Shown: one piece after another, positions 43,683 to 55,600 of the stretch
Layout: each line of letters starts with the position of its first letter
Numbering within the stretch: position 1 is the first letter of the stretch
NCBI GenBank assembly: GCA_037157565.1
Contig: JAZHRO010000003.1
Coordinates: 40,065,001 to 40,129,000, forward strand
Reading direction: 5' to 3'
DNA length: 64,000 nt
DNA from: Thalassia testudinum
Taxonomy: Eukaryota > Streptophyta > Magnoliopsida > Alismatales > Hydrocharitaceae
Position numbers and translations under genes: made by a program
Notes under the pieces: generated by a model
What the model was told of the DNA's origin: nothing
The model's database searches: none
The model's input: the letters and a program-made list of their open reading frames with translations, nothing else

Positions 43683-46600
43683 TTACAAAAAGGATCCCCA
43701 AGACTGTATGAGGGACCAGCACTCTCTTACAATATTCTCACAATAAATCGGCCTCTCCTGAAAAAGTCTCTCATTCCTTGCCTTCCATACACACCACAGA
43801 GAAGCAGCCATGTAGACATGTGGTTTCCCTCTCACCTCAAACCCATGCCACATAGAATGCCACTCTGGTAAAGGCTCCTGACAAATTTTTCTCCATATGA
43901 CTTCAGCAACAAGGCAAGAGGAGAAGAGGTCATTTACATTATCAGTGCTCATCTCATATAAAAAACATACATGATGATCAGTACCCAATCTTCTATGGGG
44001 CAGATCGCTTGTGATTAACCCATCTCTCCTGCACAGCCAAAGGAAGATTTGTACCTTGAGAGGAATTTTTAGCAACCATATCATCTTTTCAATGGCATCA
44101 TGTCCCCATCCGTCTTCAAAATTTAATATTTTGTTATAACCATATTGGGCACTATAGATCCCGTCCCACAGATATCTATCCTCCGTTCCAGGCCTAGGTC
44201 TGAAATTTTCAAGGTCTAATAAAAGCCTTCTCTTCTCATTCCACAAACGGGTAGTTTTTCTGTTGCTGCTGGATTCCATAACATCCAGATTCCAGCTACT
44301 GCTACTGCAAGACCAGATTTTGCTGACCGTAGCATCCTTGTCAGGTGCTGCATCAAAAGCTCTCGGATAGAGCTCTTTCATGACCCCCAATTTAGACCAT
44401 TCCTCCTTCCAGAATCTGAAGGACCTGCCATCTCCAACTGCTGGTAGCAGCAGATGGAAGTGTTCAGCCAAAGCCTTAGTTACCGAATTCCAGAAAGTTG
44501 ATGGACAGTTAGGCTGAAGTTTGGAGAACCTGCTGTTGGATGCTCCATATCTATTCCTGATCATTTCAGACCATGGTTTCAGATCACCTTGCATCAGCTT
44601 AATAGCTCATTTGAGCAGCAAGGCATCATTAAAGTGCTGCAAGGATTTGATCCCAAGACCACCCAGCTCCTTAGGATAGCAGATTTGTTCCCATTTGAGA
44701 GGCTGCAAGAAGCTACCCTTGTGTTTAGCTCCCTTCCAAAAAAATCTCTTCCTCATCACATCCAATCTTTTCCAAATGGATCTTGGTGCTTTGAAGATGG
44801 AGAAGTAGAAAACAGGGATGGTGGTGATCATCAAATTGAGCAAGATAAGCCTTCCACCTCTGGAAAGGAATTTGCTGTGCCAACCATCCAGTTTCAGGGA
44901 GATCTTGTTAAATAGGCAATTCCAATCACCTCTCTTCAATTTGGAAAACCCCAAAGGCAGCCCAAGATATGTTATAGGGAGACTGATGCGAGGAGTCATC
45001 AGGATGGCTGCTAAGGCTTCTTGCTCCTCCTCGGAAAAACCAAAGCAGACCAAACCAAACTTGTCCCTATTCAACCTCAGTCCAGAAAGCTCACCAAAGA
45101 TATCAACCAAGTGATGCAAAGCCAATGCTCCATCCATGGATCCTTCGAGAAAAAAGATAGTATCATCTGCGTATTGAAGAATGGGAGCCAGACTGTTCCT
45201 GCAAGAGAGTGAATAACCTCTAACAAGACCCGCTTCAGAAAGCTTACAAGCAAACTAAGCTAAACTGTCAGCTGCTAGGTTAAAGATCAATGGGGCCAGG
45301 GGGCATCCTTGCCTGATGCCACATTGAGGCTGGATCCATGCACCACAAGGTTTTCCATTTATTAGGGGGGTAAAGGAGACTGTGGTAATACATCTCTTAA
45401 CCCAGGCAATCCAAGTAGGGGGAAAGCCCCTTCTTTTAAGCACATCCCATAAATTAGGCCAACTGATCAAGTCATAAGCCTTGCGAAAATCGACCTTCCA
45501 CATGAAGGCCTTGAACCTTCTCTTATGCCAGCCACAAACCATCTCTTGAGCCAAGATAAAAGATTCTTGTAGAGATCTATTTGGGAGGAAAGCAGATTGA
45601 GCAGGATGGATCAAATCTTGCAGAATAGGCCTCAGTCTATTGGCCAGAACCTTTCAAATCACCAGATACAAGGAGCTGGAAAGAGCAATGGGTCTAAAAT
45701 CCTGGAAAGATTCCGCACCCGGAGTTTTAGGAAAAAGAAAGAGATAAGATCTATTAATTCTTTCAAAGCCAAAATTGCAACTTAGGAATTCTCTAATTAC
45801 CCCCATAACCTCTAAGCCCACAATGTCCCATAGTTCTTTGTAGAAGAAAACCTGGAACCCATCAGGACCAGGTGATCCTTCACAATTGAGATCACTAATA
45901 GCCTTCAAAACTTCAGCTTCAGAAATAGATTCAATCAAGCTGGCCCCTTGAGACTCATTAATCCTGGGCAAATCATTTGCTGTCATTCTCTAGTTGCCCC
46001 TACCTGTAGCTCTTGAAGAATCCTTGAAGTATCTGAAGGCCTCAGCTCTGATATCAGATAAGGAGGTAATTCTCTACCCCTCCACAACCATCAAAGAGAT
46101 CAGATTTGTTCTCCTCCTAGAACTAGTAGCCAAATTAAAAAATTTGGTGTTTGCATCCCCTCACTTAGCCATAGCTATCTAGATCGCTCCCTCCAATCCA
46201 TCTCCAATTTCAGGTCTTCTTCAGCTACCACCCCCTGCCATCTTCTACTATCAGCAAGATCAAGTTCAGACAGATGGTCCACAGCTTCCTTGGCATCCAG
46301 ATCCTGAATTTTCAGCACGGCCTCATGATGCTTCTGATGTCTAAGAGCTGAGACAATATCTCCATACTTCTTCAGCATGCTTTTCAGAGCCTTAAGCTTA
46401 GAAGCCGGTCTGAAGGTGGCTGTGCCCTCACCCTGCTGTGACTTCCACCAGCTGGCAAGCATGCCTTTGAACCCTGTTTCCCTTAGCCAAGATCTCCTAA
46501 ATTTAAAATAGGATCCAGCCATCACCTGTTCACCATTGTCCCACACCAGCGGTGTGTGGTCAGAAAATGGATGTTCAAGACCACACACAAATGACATCTG

Positions 46601-47223
46601 GAAGAGATCCAACAGCTCAGCATTCCAAAAAGATCTGTCAATCTTGGACATGAGCCCACTACCATTCCTCCAAGTGAATTCAGCCCCTGATGATGGAAAT
46701 TCGCACATCCCCAAGGCCTGGACCACCAACCGGAATCCTGTGGAGGAACTGTCAACCACCCCATTAGGTCTGTCACTCCCCACTAAAGTACAATTAAAAT
46801 CCCCTCCATCAAGCCAAGCCCCCCTCCCACAAATTCTACAGCCAGATTCCAGTCCTCCCACAGTTCCTACCTCCTATTTGGATAGTTTGGCCCATACACA
46901 CCTGTCACATAGAAGACACTATCCCCCTGGCCTCTTGTGAATCTACAGGTCAGCAGGTGCCTAGCCATGGAAACCTCCTGTAAACACAGCATCTGCTTCT
47001 TCCACCAAATGGCAATTCCCCCAGACCTGCTAATGGAATTGACCACCACAAGGTCATTTGCAAATCCTGCTCGCATCTCTACCCATGCCTTATCAAAAGC
47101 ACAGTCAATGTGTGTCTTTTGAAGGATGGCATAGTCGATTTCCCACTCACGTAGATATCTAATTAGAGACCCCCTCCTGCTTCTATCGTGGAGCCCACGC
47201 ACATTCCAGCTCAAGATCTTCAT
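43683..47223 (-). pseudogene. LINE ORF2: endonuclease, reverse transcriptase
   Basis: Starts MKILSWNVRGL at 47223. APE-type endonuclease: the catalytic Glu of the LQE(T) motif is Lys here (ILQKTHID, codon 47116-47118); GDFN near 46800 and SDHTPLVW near 46555 are kept. RT: KVDFRKAYDLISW near 45510, GIRQGCPLAPLIFNLA near 45290, QYADDT at about 45160-45176 with both Asp intact, then LGLPLGFSKLKRGDW and the YPKELGGLGIKSL block near 44650. C-terminal zinc-binding zf-RVT-like part near 43720-44050 (VQIFLWLCRRDGLITSDLPHRR). Breaks: a shift near 46865, another between 46175 and 45986, TAG near 45255, another break near 44600. Would nick DNA and prime on it. Confidence 0.9.
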
Positions 47224-48937
47224 TTGGGAATCAGGTCTATCCCTTCCACATCTGCAGAAGTCCTGCTGGCCTTCATCACAGCTGCCACGACTGATTCATC
47301 AACCTTTGGTGTTGGAGTGTGCCTTCGTAACCTCAGCTTATAGGGAGGTTTCCAACTCCTAGCAGTAGATGGAGTCTTTGACTTCGAATGCACGACTTCA
47401 GCCACAGGAGAGCAAGACTGTAGGTTCACATGATTCATAGAGTGGTCCACCATATCCAAGACAGCATGCTCATTAAACACATTTGTAGTCATCCCTTCAT
47501 CAGGCTCACCTAGATGGGTTTTCAGACCTTCACTCACAACTTCCTTTGATAAACTCATTTCCTTTCCATTAGCCTCCATCACAGCAACTGACTCTTGGAT
47601 CAGGGGTACATCGTCTATAGTGTCCTGAACTATCGAACTCTTCTCCATAAATCTCAGACTCCCCACCTCATATACAAGTTCCCTCTTTCTCGAACATTCT
47701 GCCACCGCCTCCTGACAGTCACCATGTGGTTGCAAGGAGGGGAAGTGTTGGACCAGAGATACCTCAGCCACACCTACCAGAGCTTCAGACCTTGTCTCTA
47801 CATCCCCTAAGTTCCCTACCTTATCAACCAAATCCTTGCCTTTAGAACATTTTGCCATCAACTCTTGATTAACACAATTTAGATGTAAGGGAAGAGTTTT
47901 AGATTTTAGCACCACATCATAAGAGTGGGGGGTGATATCTAGAGACGACCTCTCGATCCGCCACAATAAAATTCAGATGGAGCATCCAGGAACTACCCCC
48001 ACATCTGAGGGTCAGTTTATCAGGAATGGCACCAGCCCTGATGACCTTTACCATTGCCTTTAGAGCACTGGCATCTCCTTCAGTCAGCCCAATAGCAGCA
48101 TCCACGGCCATAGATGCAAACCCAGCTATCATGTTTTCCACCACCTTCCTAGATCTCAGATGCAGAGGCAGACCTCTGATTTCAAGAACATAGACCTGGC
48201 AGTTGTTCTTTGAGGAGGACATTCAGGCAAAGATCCATCAAAAGGGGATACCAGCCTCCAGATCACTGATAGCCCATCCAAAAAACTAGTCTGAAAGTAA
48301 TATCTTTCAGCATCACCTGCACCCATATCAAATAGCATGAAATGCGACGACGAAATAATCACAATCTTCCAATCATCAGCTGATAGAGAGAGATCTCACA
48401 AGTTTTCAAATTCTGTCCATCGATATGGGCCCATCATAACTTCTCCAATCAAAGCATTATGTGGAGCCAGTTCCGCTACTTTTACATCCTCAGTCAGGGG
48501 AAACTCCACATCGAAAGCGCAAACCCCAGCCATTACGGGGGAGGGGGAAGGGGCCTCTGCACCTTACACCGAGGCCACGAAGGTAAATTGCAGTCCCTAC
48601 CCCCACAGCCATCACATGCCATCAGGCAGGCATCCGGTTTGTGACCAAAACCTCTACATGCCAGACACAATAGTGGGCACCGGCAGGTCACCGCCAGGTG
48701 CCCACGGAGGTGACATCGATAGCAGGCCACCTCCCTTTGACCTCTACCCCAACCATCTTGAAAGTCCCTACTCCCCAAGTTCCTACCACCCTCAAGGACA
48801 CGCACATCATGCATCTTCCTGCGCCAGGATCGCGAACGCCATACCTCCCAACCAGCAGAGTCACCGACACCGGCGTTGGGCCCCCTCAAGAGGCCAGCCA
48901 TCCAACAAAAGCTTTTCCCGCCCAAAGGGAAATTCAA
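47220..48937 (-). pseudogene. LINE ORF1: CCHC and DUF4283-like RNA-binding protein
   Basis: First ATG at 48937 (MNFPLGGKSF). Two CCHC knuckles lie near the N-terminus: CYRCHLRGHLAVTC and CLACRGFGHKPDAC (about 48680-48735), then a Cys-rich tail. A DUF4283-like part follows (FLDGLSVIWRLVSPFDGSLPE; VYVLEIRGLPLHLRSRKVVENM near 48190), then a long low-complexity Ser/Glu/Val region to a short basic end (PYKLRLRRH). Frames change near 48530, 48190 and 47940. The knuckles come before the DUF4283-like part; in many plant L1 proteins they come after it. The stop overlaps the ORF2 start as ATGA. Confidence 0.8.
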
Positions 48938-48960
48938 AAAACCCCCTCAGCACATCACCA

Positions 48961-48974
48961 GTTATGAGAATATT
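48961..48974. repeat. LINE target-site duplication, right copy
   Basis: GTTATGAGAATATT, equal to 43588-43601. Confidence 0.92.
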
Positions 48975-49190
48975 ATCCTAGGTTGATCCCATTGTTGCTT
49001 CTATTAATAATAATTGGGCACAATTTATGATGAAGGTTGTTGTTGATACATCAACCTGAATGCCTTCAATTGGTTTGGAGGTTTTGTAATCAATCTCATA
49101 AAATCTGAGGGCATCCTCAACCATTCTATCTCTCATGGATTTTTGAGATTTCGATTTCTTTAATGATTTTCTTAAGTAACCTGGCTGCAT
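48975..49190 (-). pseudogene. Unrecognised ORF of F2-b, N-terminal part
   Basis: ATG at 49190 (MQPGYLRKSLKKSKSQKSMR). An in-frame TTG 24 bases upstream is less likely as start. The N-terminus is strongly basic (Lys/Ser/Arg), then DRMVEDALRFYEIDYKTSKP and a hydrophobic stretch (TTTFIINCAQLLLIEATMGS). TAG at 48978-48980 may be a decayed Gln. Reading on in frame through the LINE target site (DNILITGYIDIEEMCN) joins directly to 43587, so both parts are one ORF. Not recognised. Confidence 0.6.
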
Positions 49191-50366
49191 TTTTGAATCA
49201 GATGGTGGAATCAAGATGTAGAATCAAAATTCAAGTTTATATCAAAATTGATTAGATCTGAAAGAGATTCCCAAAAAAATCTGTGTGTGTGCTATAAATA
49301 GAAGGGATGAGGGACTGGATGTGATGTTGACCCAATCAAGGCACCCAAAGATTTTTCGATGATTATAGAGGTTCGGGGAGGATGATACCCCTAGATCAGA
49401 AAGTCATCCACCTGAGAATTACCTGAGTAGCCAGGAAGAGAGAGTCCCGCAAAGACCCCTACATGGTAGAGCACCTCCATGGGTTATAGGGTTTCCCCCA
49501 CCCGACCTTCCATGTCACTGAGGGTCCAACTAGACCAGAATGGATAACTTGACCTCTTAAGTCTACCAATTTTATGTCCTAATTTATGCCTTTGTTTTCA
49601 CTTGAATTTGCAGTTGATTGGAGTTGTGACCTAATTTGGAGGTTGGTTGGCCTACAATGTAGGCCAACTTTACCTGACCTGTCATAAAGATGTTAGAATG
49701 ACTCTAGGTCAAGACCTAGAAACCACCCTGAGTTGACTCTCAGGTTACTAGGTTCAAGGATTTTAGGGTTCAAGTGAGTTTAGAGCCTGTTTCTCGAGTT
49801 TTTCTTGATTAGATCTTTTCAATCAAGGGCTTGGGTGGCACACAAATGCAGGTGCATTTGTTTCCTTTTATGCAGGCAAGTGTGACTAGCACTCCAAAAC
49901 CCTAACAATTGAAACCCTAATTGGCTTTATTTCCACGTCTACTTTGATCTTCAAAAATGTTCTCCTTGGACTTCAAACAATAAGTGCGTAGTCCAAAAGG
50001 ATTATAAATTAAGCGTAATCCTTAATAGGCACAGCAAATTTGGGGTATGATCTCTAAACAAAATCGCTTCAACTTTAATGAGATTTGAAAAAAATTTCAC
50101 AAATCAGGAAACTTGCCTTTTAAAAGATAAGTACTATGAAAAACAAGGCAGGAGATTCCTAATTAATTGTTTCCCTTTTCTTTTTTCTTCTCAAGACTAG
50201 GAGGTTGATTAGGGAAGAATAGAGAAGTTAACTACCTTGGAGTGGTTGATTTGTGCGGAAGATCTCCTCGTGAACTATCTCGCAAAATCACAATAAAGTA
50301 AATAGGGCAAGTTAGTGCTCAATTATAATCAAATAATGCAGAGAATAGTGGTGAATTGTGCGTTGC
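49191..50366 (-). other. 5' leader of F2-b
   Basis: About 1.2 kb between PBS and the ORF. AT-rich, no conserved frame, no repeat that I can identify. Confidence 0.7.
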
Positions 50367-50384
50367 TTCCTAGCAATGGCACCA
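50367..50384 (-). other. Primer-binding site of F2-b (tRNA-Asp type)
   Basis: Minus strand reads TGGTGCCATTGCTAGGAA, a decayed form of the tRNA-Asp PBS, a few bases after the LTR end. Confidence 0.78.
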
Positions 50385-50390
50385 AAATGT

Positions 50391-53067
50391 TAATCAAGCT
50401 AAGTCAGGGTTTAAAAAGTATTGCATTGTAGTACAACCGAAATAGCATTGAAAACAAATACAATTTTATTACTTGAAAAGATTCTGAAGCTGAACACAAG
50501 AGGCAAATGGAATTCACACACTAAACTTAGCAATTAATGCAATTTAAATACAAAATATTACTCAAAAACTAATTTGGAATGTAGAGCATATGAGTATATG
50601 AAGAGTAAAAAGAATTGTAGACAAAATAATAGTTACTCAAATTGACTAAAGAAAGAAATAGGAATGCAGCCGTCTGATTTTTCAATCAAACGACTTAAAT
50701 GCCTTGTGCTACAATGTTCTTCTTTCTTTCCTTCTTCTAATTTCTATTCTTCCTTTGGCCTCTTCTCTTCTGCTTTCTCTTGCCCTAGCTTTCTCTATCA
50801 TCTCCTTCCTTCTTCTTTCTTCTACCTTAAGCCTTGAAGTCCTCTTCTCCTTCCTCTCTTCTTCCTTCTCGAGCTGTTCTCGCAGAATCCAGCTAAGTGT
50901 GGAGCCAATCCTCTTAGAGCAAAACCCCCCTAACCTCGTGCAACTCTCCTCTCTCTTTCTCTCTTTGTATTTCAGCCTCGCTCTCCCAGAGCCTCAGCTA
51001 GTCGGGTAATCGAACCTATTGCATACCTGGGTCCAAGATCACTGGCGCGTGCGGTTAACGAGGAGTGAAATCAGGCAGGTAGTTGGGTCAGCCAGGTCCA
51101 CATGGGTAGTGTCGCGGATGAGTCCCATGAAGGAGGGAGGAGGACCTCACCCTCAGTGTTAGAGGAAAATAGCCTTCTTCACTTTTTCAATTTAAGCTCA
51201 TGAAAGCACCCTTCCATTTCCGAGGTGGGACTAAATGTCCTACCTGTCTTCTGCACACCACAGCATGGTGCTCGATCAATTGCCAATACTGTGACTACTG
51301 GAGCCCTTGCCTAAAGACTTGAATGCGTGCGGGCTTCTAATCCGCGTAGCTTGGAGGTAGGCCCTGGGATAGCCGCTCCTGGGTGTAACTTCAAGCTTGC
51401 TTGAAGCTCAATAGTAATGGTGGATGGAGCCTACAACTTGAAAACACAAGAACATCCTTGTGGCCATGTCAAATCGTTCAGGAAGTGTCGTCGAAGCATG
51501 ACGGATGTGCTGGTGGTGTTGGTGTGGCTTGTGGGTGCCTGTGAGTGCGTGCCTAAGGCACACTATGTGAGAGTGAGTGGGTGTGTTCGGGGAGGAGTTT
51601 AGGTGATTGATGGAGTGATTGGAGTGAAGGGAAATGATCAGGGAGTTGTGATGGAGGTTGTAGGGTGGTCGGCGAGGTGGATGGAGGTTCATAGCGACGG
51701 TACTACCTCGTCGGAGGTATTGCTGGAGATGGAGGAGGTGACGGTGGTCAATAGCGTTGGTGATCGATTTTGGGAAATAGGGAGAGGGAAAGAAAGTGTG
51801 AGAGAGAGGGAACTTAAAAACCTACTTCTAAGAGATGAAAGGGAAAGGAATCCCATGCCGGTATGGTTACCCGACGTGGGGAAGACGAATCCTCCGTGGA
51901 AGAGGCAATGTCGAAGATGGGGAAGGAATGATGTTGGCAAGTACTGCTTGACGTGGAGGATGGAGAGGGAGATAACCCTGCCACTAGTATTGTGGATGGG
52001 CGACGAGAGAGTGAGGAAAAGGCTACCGAAGCTTGCAGAGGGTTGTGGCCGAAGGAGAGAGAGGAATGTGAGGGATTCTGACCTAATTTGAAGCTGAGGA
52101 GTTCGTTGGACCCTGTGGAGTCCTTAAATAGTGATCTAAGGAGGTTATGTGCCTGGAAGCCAAGCTTCCAAGCAAGGAATGCTTTGCTGGAGGTGGAAAC
52201 TTCAAGAGACCCAAATCTCTCATGCATTTGCATGAGAGATTGGGAAGGAATCAAGGATTATGGATGGGTTCCTATTGGAAGGAATTTCTCAGAGAATCTC
52301 CCTTCCAATTTTGGAAGGGATTCTCCAAGTAATCATGGAGAAATCTCCTTCCAAAGGTCACCGGAGTAGGATTCCTCCATGATAATGGTGGAGGGACCTA
52401 TTTGTGAACACGACGAAGAAGTTAGTGGACTGTTTGCAAGCGTTTTTGAAAGTTAGGGTTAGAAATGTAATCAGACTGAACCCTTTTGCAAACAAGGTCA
52501 AGATGAATTCCCCTTAGGCCCAAATTTTGGTACAAACCTAATTTGGACCTAAGGAATCCAATGGTGAAGTTGGATTTTGGGTTTGATCACGTTTGACTAG
52601 GAAATTTGTGCAAAAACCCAAATTATGGCAAATATCTATCTAAGACCCCATTCTAGGCTAAGATGGGTTCTAATGGACAAATTGAAGGTACTAGACCAAA
52701 GAAAATATTTTTCTATGATTTTTGGAGGGTTTAAGTGAATTTTATCCTAACCATAACCTTGGTTAATCAACTGGATCTATTTTTAGGGTTTCAAGAAGTC
52801 ATCTAATTCACAGAACACGTACAAACTATTTTATGTCAAATCCCACCCACTTGTTATCTTATTAAGACAATTTGACCTTTGTTTAGCCCTTGAGAAAATC
52901 CGTGGTTGTACTACATTGGTAAAATTGTAGTTTTACCCTTAGTTTCTTATGTTTCTCTTAGAAAGGTTATGCAGTGAATTATGACCTTTAGTTGGTTATG
53001 TAACAGCATTTATTCTCTTCATTGGTTCAAAAAGAGCTAGTTAGGACTCATGATGGTGTTCCCATCA
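50391..53067 (-). repeat. 5' LTR of F2-b
   Basis: Pair of 37548-40238; same start and end, many substitutions. The purine-rich sense-strand tract lies at about 50715-51000. A weak TATA-like CTATTTAAGG (minus strand) lies at 52122-52131. Confidence 0.87.
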
Positions 53068-53861
53068 CTTGTCGCCATACTCGTACGGAGAAGTGTGTTT
53101 ATTTCTTTTGTTCTCTTTATTTTTCTTTTCTCCTTTCCTTTTTCTTTTTCTTTTCTTTTTGGGCCTTCTTTTTTTTTAGATAGGTGGCTTCCTTGGTCTA
53201 AGATTTACTTAAAGGGAGCAGGAAAAGAATGGTCCAATAGTTGGGCTCTGGACAACCTACCTATGGGTTGTTACCCATGATAACTTGCCAGCCATACCAC
53301 TCTAGAGGGCTCATTAGCTACCTAATTTTCGTTAAAACCACCGAACAACAAGTCAGTGTGAATAGTGTATAGATGCTTAGACTTAAAGTTCCCCCAATTC
53401 AGAGGGCAGGTTGATAAGTCGTGGACTTATCACCCCAACTTATTTAATGAAATTGAAATAGAATTCAGGATGGCGAGGACTCGATAAACAAATCCACATT
53501 TTTGTGGATACCCAGGCTGATTAAGCCTAAAGACCTGAGGGGTCTTAGTGTTCAGATCCTACTGTATTATTTCCTAGGATTGAAAAGTCCTAATGCCCAA
53601 GTATATTCCCCTACTTCAAATTTTTTTTTTGAAAAACAAGTAGAATTTACAAGAATTCCACAGAGTTGACAAAATGATTTAGAAATGAATCCACCCCCCA
53701 ATGCCTAGTTGATGCAATGTCCACATTATGAATAAAAGACAAGAAAGAAAGGGTAGAGTGTAGACGATATCACCTGAATATGATGCTCAGGTCAGCTCTG
53801 AGTTAGGTTGTATAACTGCTGAGTTTAATTCCATCAGCTAGGCAAAGTCTTGCTAAAGAAA
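53068..53861 (-). other. 3' UTR of F1-c, proximal part
   Basis: Continues 36936-37547 after removal of F2-b. Second copy of the family direct repeat at about 53243-53305, inner purine tract (rev. comp. of 53690-53730) just after the coding end, and a pyrimidine run near 53095-53180. Confidence 0.78.
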
Positions 53862-54972
53862 TCACAATGTGATTAGAGCAACTATGTCTGAGATAGGTTT
53901 TGGAACAATACGGTCAATAAAAGACTTCAGACATTGACCGTTGACTTTAAATGAATTATCCATCCTTGGGTCAGAGATCTGAACGGCCCTATTTGGAAAT
54001 ATCTGATCAATGATGAGTGGGCCATTCCATTTTGACCTAAGTTTGCCGGGAAAGAGCTTAAGTCGAGAATCAAAGAGCCAAACCTTCTGGTTCAGCTCAA
54101 AACTCTTGCGGGATATCAATTGGTCATGAAGAGCTTTGGTCCAAGCTTTATATATCTTGGCATTCTCGTATGCATCATTTCTAAGCTGCTCCAACTCAAA
54201 TAGTTGGAGTTTCTTGATCTTTCCAGCTAAACTCAAATCTAGATTACATTGCTTGAATCCCAGAATGCCCTATGTTCAATTTCTACGGGTAAATGGCATG
54301 CCTTTCCATACACCAGATGAAATGGTGACATGCCAAAAGGCATTTTGTACGGTAGGCCCAAAGAGCGTCCTCAAGCTTTTGATTCTAGTCTTTATGATTA
54401 GGCCTAATCGTTTTCTAAAGAATATTCTTGATTTTCCGATTGGAGATCTCGGCCAGTCCATTCGTCTAGGGTTGGTAACGTGTAGAGATTCTGTGACTTA
54501 CCCTGTATTTTGTCAGTAAATTACGGAACTGGGCATTAGTGAAATGAGTTACACCATCGATGTTGATGGCCCTCAGAATCCTGAACTGACTGAAGATGTT
54601 CTTCTTGACAAAATCTATGACACCTTGTGTTCATTTGCTCGGGTGGGAATAGTCTCGATCGACTTGGATAGGTAATCAACAAGGACGAGAACGTACTGGT
54701 GTCCAAATGAAGGGAGGAAGGGTCCCATGAAATCGGTGCCCCAAACGTTGAAGATTTCAATGTGAAGAATCGGGTTTAGAGGCATCATGTCTCTCTAAGT
54801 TATGCTCCCAAGAGCTCGAGTGTACTTTTGAATTCATTCTCTGAAACACATCGGTGAATAATCTGATCAGAGCCAATGCGATAGAGTTAAGGGTCCTCCC
54901 AAAAGTAATATTTGGCCTCAGATTTAAGTTTATCTCGTTGTTGCTTGGTTCAATCCTGGGGTATTTGACCAA
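53862..54972 (-). pseudogene. Integrase of F1-c, zinc finger deleted
   Basis: PWFAGIVNYLAVGQIPQD (TGA for Trp at 54950), then IIHRCVSENEFK. About 150 bases that hold the H-H-C-C finger in F1-a are gone, and the text jumps to the stretch before the core (about 54790). Core blocks are worn: GAPISWDP for [24 protein letters not shown] in another frame, DWPRSPIGKSRIFFRKRL. C-terminus (from 54236) is open: [70 protein letters not shown]. Inactive. Confidence 0.82.
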
Positions 54973-55600
54973 CGGCCAAATAATTTACAATGCCGGCAAA
55001 CCACGGTGTTTGGACACCTGAAATTGCGAGGATAGTCTCGTCCAGAAAAGTATTAGCAATAGGAATATCCATATGAGAAGAATCACTTAGAAGTCTCCAA
55101 AGATGATCTGCCACCACATTCTCTACCCTAGATTTATCTTTGATTTCAAGATTGAATTCCTGAAGCAGAAGAATCCATAGAATAAGCTGGGGTTTAGCAA
55201 CCTTTTTGGCCAAAAGATGTCTCAAGGCCAAGTGGTCGATGTAAATTATGACGTGAGACCCTAAGAGATAAGCTCTGAATTTCTCAAAAGCAAATACTAC
55301 AGCTAGCAATTGCCTCTCAGTAATAGTGTAATTTCTCTGGGCCTCGTCCAGATTTTTGCTAGCATAGTAGATGGCAGAGGTCTTCCTGTCGATCTTCTAA
55401 CCCAAAATAGCCCCGATCGCATAATCAGAAGTGGTGGTCATGATCTCAAATGGGGCTATCCAAATCGATGGTCGCAACATCGGAGCACAAGTGACTGCCA
55501 TTTTAAGAAAATCAAATGCCTTACGGCATGATTTGTTGAAATCAAACAGCGTATCTTTGGTGAGAAGGTTGCTCAGAGGTCCGTGATGAACCTTAGAGAA
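54973..55600 (-). pseudogene. RNase H domain of F1-c
   Basis: IWIAPFEIMTTTSDYAIGAILG, then TAG (55397) where Gln is expected, [43 protein letters not shown] and [16 protein letters not shown] has become TITERQL, so a catalytic Glu is lost. Same frame as RT. Confidence 0.8.

Larger units (their letters stand above)
43602..48960 (-). mobile_element. L1-type LINE, 5.36 kb, inserted in the F2-b ORF
   Basis: Minus-strand non-LTR element with ORF1 (zinc knuckles plus DUF4283-like part), ORF2 (endonuclease, RT, zf-RVT-like end), short 3' UTR and a worn A-tail (CAAAAAAAACAA on the minus strand, + strand 43602-43613). It is bounded by a perfect 14-bp duplication. The 5' end lies only about 23 bases before the first ATG of ORF1, so it is either slightly 5'-truncated or has a very short leader. 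It is broken by a handful of stops and shifts, fewer than in the LTR elements, consistent with being among the younger insertions. Confidence 0.92.
37548..53067 (-). mobile_element. F2-b: large non-autonomous LTR element without gag or pol
   Basis: LTRs 37548-40238 and 50391-53067 (about 2.69 and 2.68 kb), PBS at 50367-50384, PPT and hairpin at 40239-40276. Flanks are CTTGT on both sides (37543-37547 and 53068-53072), a perfect 5-bp duplication; removing it rejoins the F1-c 3' UTR. Leaving out the LINE, the internal region is about 4.8 kb and shows no gag, protease, RT or integrase. It holds instead one long acidic ORF, unrecognised. The LTRs are visibly diverged, so it is not a recent insertion. 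Confidence 0.85.
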
